Assembly (NCBI GenBank): GCA_020721805.1
Contig: DYMB01000010.1
Span: 1-51,942, forward strand
Direction: 5' to 3'
Origin: Acetofilamentum sp.
GTDB lineage: Bacteria; Hydrothermota; 32-111
DNA: 51,942 nucleotides
In this document: positions 43,796-51,678 of the stretch, in pieces
Layout of the letters: every line of letters starts with the position of its first letter
Position numbering within the stretch: position 1 is the stretch's first letter
Program-made: the position numbers and the translations under genes
Notes under the pieces: model-generated
Databases searched by the model: none
What the model was told of the DNA's origin: nothing
The model's input: only the letters and a program-made list of their open reading frames with translations

Positions 43796-45737
43796 GAAAA
43801 TTTTTCTAATTTTTTTATTCCTATTTTCATTTTTGATTTCATTTCAACAGAATATAGATTATTTAAAAGATCCAGAGGGAAACGATATTTCAAATAACGG
43901 TAAAGTGGTTACACTAAACCAAAAAAATTTTCAGTTAAAATTTTTTTCGGATGGCGATTCCTGTTATTATGTTTTTTGGGGAAACGGTAAAGATACCGTT
44001 ATGATAACCCCTGATAGTTTGAAAATTTTCAGAGTTATTATTAATCCCTCAAATGTTGGAATAGGTAGCCATCATGTTGAAATTCTTGATTCTAAAAAAA
44101 ATAAAAAACTCGATTTTTATTTTAAGGTGGAAGAAGCATTTTCCATTTTTGAAATAGTTTTAAAACTCTTTTTTGGACTTGTTCTTTTTATGCTTGGTTT
44201 AAGATTCACTTCAAAAGGAATCTCAAGAATCTCTGGTTATAGGTTAAAAGAGATTCTCTGGAATCTATCCGGCTCGAATATTAAAGGTTTTTTATCAGGT
44301 ATAATTTTAACCCTGATGATGCAGTCATCAACACTTTTTTCGATAATGGTTCTCTCCTTTGTTTCGGAAGGTTTGATTTCAATTCCCGGTGCGATTTATA
44401 TGTTTGCAGGTTCAGCCATAGGCACATCGATAATAGTGCAGATAATAACCTTTAACATCTCTTTTTTCTCTTTACTTTTAATAATAATAGGTTTTTATAT
44501 TAACGATCAGGTAAAGAGTTTAAACTATCACGGTTTGATAATCATGGGTTTTGGTTTCATATTTCTGGCGATCCAGTATATGGCTAACTCCATTACCCCA
44601 ATAAAGAATACTGATTTCTTTCTCAGATTCGTCTTTCTTTTAGAGAATAATCTATGGATTCTTTTTATCTTCTTTATGATTTTGACTTTTCTTGTCCATT
44701 CGTCCGCTGTTACAGTAGCGTTTGTGATAAGTTTGTTTGCAACCGGAAGTGTGAGTTTTAAATCGGCTGTTATTATGGTGAGTGCTGCAAATCTTGGTAC
44801 TTCCTTAACACCATTCTTTGCCGCTTTACACAGTGGTAACAAGGCAAAATATTTGAACAATATCAACATCATTTCCAGAATAATAACTTCAATTGTTTTT
44901 ATAATCCTGATGTTTCAACTTGAAAAGTTTGCAGGTTATACTCTTCATAAAGAAAGGGATATCGCCAATCTCCATCTTTACTATAACATACTTTTCTCCT
45001 TTATAATTATAATAGTTCTTCCCTTGATAAATTATTTTTCTAAATTTTTGAAACTCGAAAAATTAACCGTTGACCAGAAAAAAATTATAAGAGAGAGTAT
45101 TGTTAAAAATCCCATTGTTGCTATGGGAAGAGCACAGAGGGAGATTTTAAAAATGTTTGAGACTGTTGGAAAGATGCTTGAAAATAGTATCGTTATTTTT
45201 AAAACTAACGATTCAAAACTCTTATCCGAAACGATAGCCCTTGATAATCAGGTTGATGATTATGAAAAGGAGATATCTCTATTTTTATTATCAATATATG
45301 AAGAGGAGGTTTCCGAAAATATTTCAAAAAAAGCAAGAAATTTGATCTTTGTTGTGGATGAACTGGAACATATAGGGGATGTGCTGAGTAAAAATCTGAT
45401 GCTTTCATTGAAAAAAAAGATAAATGAAAATCTATATTTTTCAGATAGTGGAGTTGATGAGATTAAAGAGTTTTATAATGAAGTCTTAAAAACCTTTAAT
45501 TTAACACTTGAGGCTTTTACACTCAACGATAAAAATCTTTCATCTGAAGTTTTAAAAAGAAGAGAATATGTTTTAAACATTTTGCTTGATCTTCAAAATA
45601 AACATCTTAAAAGATTGAAGGAAGGATATAAGGAATCCATTGAGACTTCAACTTTGCATCTGGATATTCTTAACGATTATGAGAGAATAAATTTTCATCT
45701 TTACAAGATAGCATCGAATATAGTTGAAAAAAATTAG
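43788..45737 (+). CDS. Na/Pi-cotransporter family protein with extracytoplasmic and PhoU-like domains
   Basis: 649 aa from ATG 43788 (the frame extends to 43752, but the signal-peptide-like FKKIFLIFLFLFSFLISFQQ favours the inner start; no clear ribosome site). An Ig-like extracytoplasmic domain of about 95 residues comes first. Then eight or so membrane helices with the NptA repeats: LMMQSSTLFSIMVLSFV and VHSSAVTVAFVISLF, the Q-S-S-T/S-S-A sodium-phosphate motifs. A PhoU-like cytoplasmic helical tail of about 200 residues completes it. Likely imports phosphate with sodium. Confidence 0.88.
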   Translation: MFKKIFLIFLFLFSFLISFQQNIDYLKDPEGNDISNNGKVVTLNQKNFQLKFFSDGDSCYYVFWGNGKDTVMITPDSLKIFRVIINPSNVGIGSHHVEILDSKKNKKLDFYFKVEEAFSIFEIVLKLFFGLVLFMLGLRFTSKGISRISGYRLKEILWNLSGSNIKGFLSGIILTLMMQSSTLFSIMVLSFVSEGLISIPGAIYMFAGSAIGTSIIVQIITFNISFFSLLLIIIGFYINDQVKSLNYHGLIIMGFGFIFLAIQYMANSITPIKNTDFFLRFVFLLENNLWILFIFFMILTFLVHSSAVTVAFVISLFATGSVSFKSAVIMVSAANLGTSLTPFFAALHSGNKAKYLNNINIISRIITSIVFIILMFQLEKFAGYTLHKERDIANLHLYYNILFSFIIIIVLPLINYFSKFLKLEKLTVDQKKIIRESIVKNPIVAMGRAQREILKMFETVGKMLENSIVIFKTNDSKLLSETIALDNQVDDYEKEISLFLLSIYEEEVSENISKKARNLIFVVDELEHIGDVLSKNLMLSLKKKINENLYFSDSGVDEIKEFYNEVLKTFNLTLEAFTLNDKNLSSEVLKRREYVLNILLDLQNKHLKRLKEGYKESIETSTLHLDILNDYERINFHLYKIASNIVEKN

Positions 45738-45745
45738 GAGGAGAG

Positions 45746-46201
45746 ATGATAGATGGAGTAATTTTAAAAGAATTGAAGTTTAACTGTGATGAAAGGGGAA
45801 GGGTGATGGAAATTCTAAGGGTTGACGATCCTTTTTTCACCAAGTTTGGACAGGTTTATATGACAACCAATTATCCCGGTGTTGTAAAGGCATGGCATTG
45901 TCATAAAATACAAACCGATTTTGTTTGTTGTGTTAAGGGTATGATAAAACTGGTGCTTTTTGATATGAGAAAAGAGTCAAAAACATATGAAGAACTTATG
46001 GAAATTTTTATCGGTGATCATTCACCTAAACTTGTCGTGATTCCACCCGGTGTTTACCATGGATGGAAGAACATAACTGAAAATGAAAGTATAGTTGTCT
46101 CAACGATAAGTGAACCGTATAATAGGGAAAATCCTGATGAGTTGAGGTTACCTTTCAATACTGAAAAGATACCTTATAATTGGGATATAATTTTTAGATA
46201 A
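45746..46201 (+). CDS. RmlC-like cupin sugar epimerase
   Basis: 151 aa, shorter than dTDP-4-dehydrorhamnose 3,5-epimerase (about 180). Cupin landmarks: KFGQVYMTTNYPGVVKAWHCH with the active-site His, and VVIPPGVYHGWKNITENESIV. It probably isomerises or binds a nucleotide-linked keto sugar. The ribosome site AGGAGGAG is strong. It is 8 bp upstream of UDP-glucose dehydrogenase, suggesting a shared role in surface-polysaccharide precursor synthesis. No rmlA, rmlB or rmlD here, so rhamnose is unproven. Confidence 0.82.
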   Translation: MIDGVILKELKFNCDERGRVMEILRVDDPFFTKFGQVYMTTNYPGVVKAWHCHKIQTDFVCCVKGMIKLVLFDMRKESKTYEELMEIFIGDHSPKLVVIPPGVYHGWKNITENESIVVSTISEPYNRENPDELRLPFNTEKIPYNWDIIFR

Positions 46202-46209
46202 GGAGTTAT

Positions 46210-47499
46210 ATGAAAATCTCTGTAATTGGAACAGGGTATGTTGGACTTGTTACAGGCGTTGTATTTGCAAACCTTGGACACGATGTTATCTGTATGGATA
46301 AAAATGAGGAAAAGATCGAAAAACTAAAAAACGGAATAATGCCAATATATGAACCCGGTCTTGAAGAGATGGCAAATAAAAATTATAGAGAGGGAAGACT
46401 CTACTATACTGTTTCGATAAAGGAGGCTGTTGAAAACTCAGAGATAATATTTATCGCAGTTGATACAATGCCAAAAAAAGATTGGGAAACGGATCTTTCA
46501 AGTGTTAAAAATGTTGCAAGGGATATAGGTAAATATATAAACTCTTACAAAATTATAGTCAACAAGTCGACTGTTCCGGTGGGCACTGGAGATCTTGTTG
46601 AAAAAATAATAAAAAAGAATATGAAAAAAAATATTCCTTTTGATATTGTTTCCAATCCAGAATTTTTAAGGGAAGGGGCTGCTATAAATGATACATTGCA
46701 TCCGGACAGGATAATTATCGGTGCAAAATCTGTAAAGGCTGCTACAAGGATAGTTGAATTGTATCAGGAGATGAATAGTGTAATAAAGATCACGAAGTTG
46801 AAAAGTGCAGAATTGATAAAGTATGCTTCAAACTCTTTTCTTGGTATGAAAATTTCTTTCATAAACTCTATAGCGGATATAGCGGAACTGACAGATGCTG
46901 ATATAACTGAAATAGCTGAAGGTATAGGTCTTGATAGAAGGATAGGGAAAGAATTTTTAAATGCCGGTATAGGATATGGTGGCTCCTGTTTTCCAAAAGA
47001 TATAGGTTCTCTAATTTATACATCAAAAAGTTTAAGGTATGATTTTGGTATTTTAAAAGAAGTGAAAAAAGTGAATGAACTGAGGGTAAAAAGGTTCGTT
47101 GAGAAGATTGAAAGTAAAGTTAAATTGTCAAAGAAAAGGGTATCGATACTTGGCTTATCTTTTAAACCAAACACCGATGATATAAGAGAGGCTCCATCGT
47201 TAAAATTGATAAAATTTCTTATGAAGAAAAAATGTGAGATAAAAGTTTTTGACCCAAAAGCGATGGAAAATGTAAAAAAAGTCTTTGGTAACAGTATTTT
47301 GTATTCAAAGGATGTATACGATTGTGTGAGTCAGGCTGATGTGGTCATTCTTGTAACTGAATGGGAAATATTCAAAAATGTTGATCTTAAAAAAATAAAA
47401 AATCTTATGCAAGATAAATATTTCTTTGATGGAAGAAATGTTTATGATCCGGAAATAATGAAAAATCTTGGATTCGAATATTATTCAGTCGGTAGATGA
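46210..47499 (+). CDS. ugd: UDP-glucose 6-dehydrogenase
   Basis: 429 aa. The N-terminal NAD domain starts ISVIGTGYVGLVTGV; NKSTVPVGTGD and SNPEFLREGAA follow. The catalytic cysteine lies in GYGGSCFPKDI. The C-terminal domain contains GLSFKPNTDDIREAPS and DVVILVTEW. It oxidises UDP-glucose to UDP-glucuronate, a precursor of capsular and lipopolysaccharide sugars. Last gene of the operon; its final 15 nt overlap the converging transporter gene. Confidence 0.96.
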   Translation: MKISVIGTGYVGLVTGVVFANLGHDVICMDKNEEKIEKLKNGIMPIYEPGLEEMANKNYREGRLYYTVSIKEAVENSEIIFIAVDTMPKKDWETDLSSVKNVARDIGKYINSYKIIVNKSTVPVGTGDLVEKIIKKNMKKNIPFDIVSNPEFLREGAAINDTLHPDRIIIGAKSVKAATRIVELYQEMNSVIKITKLKSAELIKYASNSFLGMKISFINSIADIAELTDADITEIAEGIGLDRRIGKEFLNAGIGYGGSCFPKDIGSLIYTSKSLRYDFGILKEVKKVNELRVKRFVEKIESKVKLSKKRVSILGLSFKPNTDDIREAPSLKLIKFLMKKKCEIKVFDPKAMENVKKVFGNSILYSKDVYDCVSQADVVILVTEWEIFKNVDLKKIKNLMQDKYFFDGRNVYDPEIMKNLGFEYYSVGR

Positions 47500-48174
47500 A
47501 ATCTTATCTTTGAAAGCAAAGGGATTGAAATTTGTCTTTGTGTCAAACCAGTCGACCCCTTCTATCCTTTTTAAAAGATTCACTATAGCATAGGTTAGGG
47601 GTGTAAATATTATTTCTACGAGTGTCTTAAATATGTAGTTGGAAATTGCTATGGCTAAAAGAACCCTTCCCCTATAAAATCCATAAAAGGCTATCAAAAC
47701 GAAAAAAGAGGAATCAAGAAACTCACCAACTATAGTTGAAGATATGGTTCTTGCAAATAAAAATTTACCTTTTGTAAAAAGTTTCAGTTTTGCGAGAATG
47801 AATGAATTTGAAAAGTTTCCGATAAGGTATGCTATCAAACTTGCAAGAACTATCCTTGGGGTTATTCCAAGAATTATATCATAGGATTCCTGAAAATTCC
47901 ATTCTGGTGAAGCAGGGATTTTACCCACAACATATATGTTGATACTCATAATAAGTGCACAGATAAAACCTATCCAGATTATTCTTCTAGCAGAAGAGTA
48001 CCCATAAACTTCTGTAAGGATATCTCCAAAAATATATGAAAGAGGGAAAAGAAATGTCCCTCCATCAAATGTGAATTTATAGAATGTAACGAGTTTTGTT
48101 GATACTATGTTTGAGACAAGTAAAATTGATATGAAGAGTCCTGATACTATATCAATCGTTTTCCAGTTTTTCAT
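47485..48174 (-). CDS. yhhQ: Queuosine precursor transporter (YhhQ/VUT family)
   Basis: 229 aa, six membrane helices. Family features: LVSNIVSTKLVTFYKFTFDGG near the start, FPLSYIFGDILTEVYGYSSARR, and FLDSSFFVLIAFYG. It imports queuine or preQ0/preQ1 for tRNA queuosine. It overlaps the flavodoxin upstream by 23 nt and the end of ugd by 15 nt. Confidence 0.92.
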   Translation of the reverse strand: MKNWKTIDIVSGLFISILLVSNIVSTKLVTFYKFTFDGGTFLFPLSYIFGDILTEVYGYSSARRIIWIGFICALIMSINIYVVGKIPASPEWNFQESYDIILGITPRIVLASLIAYLIGNFSNSFILAKLKLFTKGKFLFARTISSTIVGEFLDSSFFVLIAFYGFYRGRVLLAIAISNYIFKTLVEIIFTPLTYAIVNLLKRIEGVDWFDTKTNFNPFAFKDKISSTD

Positions 48175-48628
48175 TTAAACCCTCTTTTATTTTCTTTGTA
48201 AATTTGACAGCATCATCAAAATCCTGAATGTTGGGTCTTCCTCTGTTTATACCTCCAAAAAGTTTAAATATGCCTTTGTCATATTCGCCAAAAGTTTGAA
48301 ATTTGCCCAAATAATTAAAACCTTTAGATTTTATTTTTTCTGAAAGTTCTGTAAGATAACTTTTTTTATTTTTTCTGCTGGTGCAAAATAAAAAAAAGTA
48401 TTTATCTTTAAATCTATCGTCAAGTTTATCAATTAAATTATATAAGGATCTATGTGGTTTACCGTTGTAAATTCCAGAACCGAGTCCAATTATATCGTAT
48501 AATAATAGTTCTTTTACATAAATATCTCTAAATTTTACCAGATCGCTGTGTAATTCTCTGGCGATAATATGAGCGATTTTACTTGTATTACCTCTATGGT
48601 ATGAAAAATAAATGATTATTGATTCCAT
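48152..48628 (-). CDS. Flavodoxin-family protein
   Basis: 158 aa. The FMN phosphate loop is SYHRGNTSKIA (residues 9-19), followed by GLGSGIYNGKPHRSLYNLI, the region that packs on the isoalloxazine ring. It is the flavodoxin/menaquinone-dependent protoporphyrinogen-oxidase-like subgroup with a short, soluble chain. It carries electrons to unknown enzymes. Overlaps yhhQ by 23 nt. The promoter lies immediately upstream with an 8-nt leader. Confidence 0.87.
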   Translation of the reverse strand: MESIIIYFSYHRGNTSKIAHIIARELHSDLVKFRDIYVKELLLYDIIGLGSGIYNGKPHRSLYNLIDKLDDRFKDKYFFLFCTSRKNKKSYLTELSEKIKSKGFNYLGKFQTFGEYDKGIFKLFGGINRGRPNIQDFDDAVKFTKKIKEGLNEKLEND

Positions 48629-48636
48629 AACTTTTT

Positions 48637-48664
48637 ATATTAACATATAATTAAAAAAAATCAA
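48637..48664 (-). promoter_or_regulatory. Promoter of flavodoxin-yhhQ, probably leaderless
   Basis: Read leftward: TTGATT (48664-48659), 16-bp spacer, TAATAT (48642-48637), eight bases before ATG 48628. Confidence 0.6.
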
Positions 48665-48672
48665 TTATGAAC

Positions 48673-48700
48673 TTGACAAAATCTAAAAAATATATACTTT
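48673..48700 (+). promoter_or_regulatory. Promoter of the MFS transporter, probably leaderless
   Basis: TTGACA at 48673-48678 and an AT-rich -10 area (TATACT at 48693-48698 with a 14-bp spacer, or TACTTT at 48695-48700 with 16 bp). Only 6-8 bases remain before ATG 48707, and no Shine-Dalgarno is present. Confidence 0.5.
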
Positions 48701-48706
48701 TGATTT

Positions 48707-50095
48707 ATGGAAAAATATCTAAAAGATCCTGTTTTAAAAAAGACGGTTAAGATTTCTTATATTGATGGAAGTCTGGCACAGATATATTCCACTCTTGCTG
48801 CTCCGGGTAGTATTTTTATTACAAAATTTCTTGTTTTTTTAAACAGTTCACCACTCCATTTCGGTTTGTATTCTTCTATTGGACAACTTTCGCAAGTATT
48901 CCAACTTGTTGGGGTGATGTTAACTAAAGAGTTAAAGTCAAGAAAATCATTGGTCGTCTGGTTTGCTTTCTGGGGAAGATTTTTAACATTTTTTATCGGA
49001 TTTATTCCTTTTTTCTTTTTACCAAAATACACGATATTCATATTTCTTGTATTATTTTTTGTAAGCAATATTTTACAGGCGATAAGCGGAAATATGTGGA
49101 TCGCCTGGATATCTGATATGATTCCAATTGAAATAAGGGGAAGATTCTTTTCCAAAAGATCCCAATTGCTTATGATAGTTGGACTTGCTACAGGTTATTT
49201 TTTCTCTCTTCTTTATGATTTTTTGACCCGGGATGATTTAAAGTTTCTTAAAAATTTTTTAAATATCAAAAATAGAGGTAACGAACTTATCTTTGCAATG
49301 ATATTTTTGGTAGCAACTATTTTTGGAATTATCGGAGTTAAAGTTTTAAATCAGCAACCTGAGAAAGAAAAAGAGATTGAAAGGGAGAGTTTTAAAGAAT
49401 ATTTTTTACAACCTTTTAAGGATAAAAATTTCGTAAAATTTTTGATATATAATATATGGTGGATGGTAGCGGTTGGTGTTGGAGCACCTTTCTGGGCACC
49501 ATTTATGATAAAGAATCTAAAAATGTCTTTATTTGAAGTTCAAATATATGGAACTATAAGCACAATTTCCGCATTATATTTTTTAAAACCATGGGGAATT
49601 TTTATAGATAGATTTGGGAATAAGAGTGCTATGAGGTTTGCTATCCTGCTTGGCAGTTTAAATCCAATGGTCTGGTTATTCGCAAAAGAGAATATAAAAT
49701 GGATAATATATTTTGAAGCCTTTACATCAGGTTTAATGTGGTCTGGGGCAAACATAGTTGCAACCAATTTTGTCCTATCAATTGCACCTGATAATAAACG
49801 ACAGATATATACTGCAATTCAGGCAACGATTGCAGGCATCGCGATGGTATTTTCAATGTTTTTTTCAAGTATTTTAATACCGAAACCTATGGAGATATTT
49901 AAATTGAATTTAACAGGTGAACAGATACTTTTTGCGTTAACCGGTTTTTTAAGGTTTACAACTGAAATACCCTTAACTTTTGTAAAGGAGAGTAAGGGAA
50001 AGTCAACAAAATTTGTTTTAATGTATTTGCAGCAATCTTTAAAATTTAGAATAGAGAATCTTTTAGTTCCTTTTAGATATAAAAATAAAAAATAG
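48707..50095 (+). CDS. Major facilitator superfamily transporter
   Basis: 462 aa with 12 membrane helices (two sets of six around a charged central loop near 220-235, QQPEKEKEIERES). MFS-like loop 2-3 stretch after LVVWFAFWGRF, and WIAWISDMIPIEIRGRFFSKRS, which resembles the conserved cytoplasmic R-G-R-x-F segment of a large unassigned MFS subgroup. The second half repeats it less clearly (WGIFIDRFGNKSAMR). The substrate cannot be predicted. Monocistronic between two promoters. Confidence 0.88.
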   Translation: MEKYLKDPVLKKTVKISYIDGSLAQIYSTLAAPGSIFITKFLVFLNSSPLHFGLYSSIGQLSQVFQLVGVMLTKELKSRKSLVVWFAFWGRFLTFFIGFIPFFFLPKYTIFIFLVLFFVSNILQAISGNMWIAWISDMIPIEIRGRFFSKRSQLLMIVGLATGYFFSLLYDFLTRDDLKFLKNFLNIKNRGNELIFAMIFLVATIFGIIGVKVLNQQPEKEKEIERESFKEYFLQPFKDKNFVKFLIYNIWWMVAVGVGAPFWAPFMIKNLKMSLFEVQIYGTISTISALYFLKPWGIFIDRFGNKSAMRFAILLGSLNPMVWLFAKENIKWIIYFEAFTSGLMWSGANIVATNFVLSIAPDNKRQIYTAIQATIAGIAMVFSMFFSSILIPKPMEIFKLNLTGEQILFALTGFLRFTTEIPLTFVKESKGKSTKFVLMYLQQSLKFRIENLLVPFRYKNKK

Positions 50096-50123
50096 TTGTA
50101 AAGAAAAATTAAAATTGTATAAT
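50096..50123 (+). promoter_or_regulatory. Promoter of glnA
   Basis: TTGTAA at 50096-50101, 16-bp spacer, TATAAT at 50118-50123, then GTGGAGGTTTT before ATG 50149. The -35 box begins right at the preceding gene's stop. Confidence 0.65.
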
Positions 50124-50148
50124 AATTTAAAAAATATGTGGAGGTTTT

Positions 50149-51543
50149 ATGGATAAAAAAATATATGATAAAAATTATGAATGGATAGATTTAAAATTTA
50201 CCGATCTTATTGGCAATTTTCATCATATAACTTTACCATTTAAAAATCTTGAAGATATCAGAAAAAATGGCGTTGGTTTTGATTCTTCCAGTTGTGCTGG
50301 TTTTAAAGGTGTTGAAGGTGGTGATATGCTTTTATTCCCTGATGAAAATACAGCATTTCAGGATCCATTTTTCCCCGAACCAACTTTATCCTTTTTCTGT
50401 TATATAAAAGAGGCTGATACGAAAGGTGATTATTTAAGGGATCCAAGAGGTATAGCCTTAAAGGCTCAAAACTATATGAAAAAGGAGGGTATTGCTGATG
50501 AAATACTTTTTGGACCTGAATTCGAATTCTATATTTTTGATAGGGTTATAGTTAACAATACAAAAAATGTTTCAGAATATAAAATCGAGTCTTATGAAGG
50601 AAGACTTGGTTTTGATGGATCTTTTGTTAACGATACTGGAGAGTTTATTGGTGAAAAATCTGGCTACCATGCCATACCGCCAAAGGATAAATTCACAAGA
50701 ATAAGAGGTGAGATCTCAAAGACTATTATGGATTATGGAATAGATTTGATCTACCATCACCACGAAGTTGGTTTAGCCCAGAATGAGATTGAAATCAAAA
50801 GATATGGCATTTTAAAAAGTGGTGATAATATCCAGATAATTAAATATTTTATAAAAAACATATGTTATCAAAACGAGTTATCCGCCACATTTATGCCAAA
50901 GCCATTGTTTGGTATGCCTGGTAATGGAATGCATTTTCATCAACATCTTTTCAAAAATGGTAAGAACCTCTTTTTTGGTAATGGATATGGAGGACTTTCC
51001 AAAATTGGTGAATATTATGTGGGTGGTCTTTTAAAACATGGGAAATCTCTTCTCGCATTCACTAACCCTTCGACAAATTCTTATAAAAGGCTTGTTAAAG
51101 GTTTTGAAGCACCGATAAAACTTTTCTACTCACTTGCAAACAGATCAGCAGCGATAAGGATACCAAAATATGCAACCAGTGAAAATGAAAAAAGAATAGA
51201 GTTCAGACCACCTGATGCAACATCTAATCCTTATCTTGCTACAACCGCAATGCTTATGGCTGGTCTTGATGGAATAAAGAAAAAAATATCTTTGAAGGAA
51301 AATAATTTTGGCCCATTTGAGGGCGACCTGGAAAAGATGGATAAAAACATTGTTGAGAAAATAGATTCCTGTCCAACAAATCTGCTTGGGGCACTTGAAG
51401 AGTTGAAAAAAGATTATGATTACCTTCTTGAAGGTGATGTTTTTAATAAGGATCTTATAAAAGGTTATATAGATTATAAAGAGAAGGAAGCACTCGATAT
51501 AGAGAAGAGGCCTCATCCTTATGAGTTTGAACTTTATTTTTAA
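50149..51543 (+). CDS. glnA: Glutamine synthetase, type I
   Basis: 464 aa, normal for GSI. N-terminal beta-grasp (WIDLKFTDLIGNFHHITLP), GFDSSSCAGFKGVEGGDMLL, catalytic acids in FGPEFEFYIFD, HHHEVGLAQNEIE, GNGMHFHQHLF, NPSTNSYKRLV and the final RIEFRPPDATSNPYLA. Makes glutamine from glutamate, ammonia and ATP. The adenylylation-site motif (N-L-Y-D-L-P) of E. coli GlnA is absent, so control by adenylyltransferase is unlikely (GSI-alpha-like). With the two gdh genes 47 kb away it gives the cell both ammonia-assimilation routes. Confidence 0.97.
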   Translation: MDKKIYDKNYEWIDLKFTDLIGNFHHITLPFKNLEDIRKNGVGFDSSSCAGFKGVEGGDMLLFPDENTAFQDPFFPEPTLSFFCYIKEADTKGDYLRDPRGIALKAQNYMKKEGIADEILFGPEFEFYIFDRVIVNNTKNVSEYKIESYEGRLGFDGSFVNDTGEFIGEKSGYHAIPPKDKFTRIRGEISKTIMDYGIDLIYHHHEVGLAQNEIEIKRYGILKSGDNIQIIKYFIKNICYQNELSATFMPKPLFGMPGNGMHFHQHLFKNGKNLFFGNGYGGLSKIGEYYVGGLLKHGKSLLAFTNPSTNSYKRLVKGFEAPIKLFYSLANRSAAIRIPKYATSENEKRIEFRPPDATSNPYLATTAMLMAGLDGIKKKISLKENNFGPFEGDLEKMDKNIVEKIDSCPTNLLGALEELKKDYDYLLEGDVFNKDLIKGYIDYKEKEALDIEKRPHPYEFELYF

Positions 51544-51571
51544 TTGACTTATAATAAAAAATATATATACT
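51544..51571 (+). promoter_or_regulatory. Promoter of tRNA-Ser
   Basis: TTGACT at 51544-51549, 16-bp spacer, TATACT at 51566-51571, 14 bp before the tRNA. It begins directly after the glnA stop codon. Confidence 0.7.
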
Positions 51572-51585
51572 TCAAATAAAATTTT

Positions 51586-51678
51586 GGAGAGGTGGCCGAG
51601 TGGTCGAAGGCGGCGGATTGCTAATCCGTTGTAGTGGTAATACCGCTACCCCGGGTTCAAATCCCGGCCTCTCCGCCA
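51586..51678 (+). tRNA. tRNA-Ser (GCT), CCA encoded
   Basis: Acceptor GGAGAGG (51586-51592) pairs with CCTCTCC (51668-51674), discriminator G, then genome-encoded CCA. Anticodon GCT at 51620-51622 in loop TTGCTAA, with CGGA/TCCG in the stem. A long variable arm with its own stem (GTAGTGG/CCGCTAC region) identifies it as a class II, serine-type tRNA. Confidence 0.96.
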
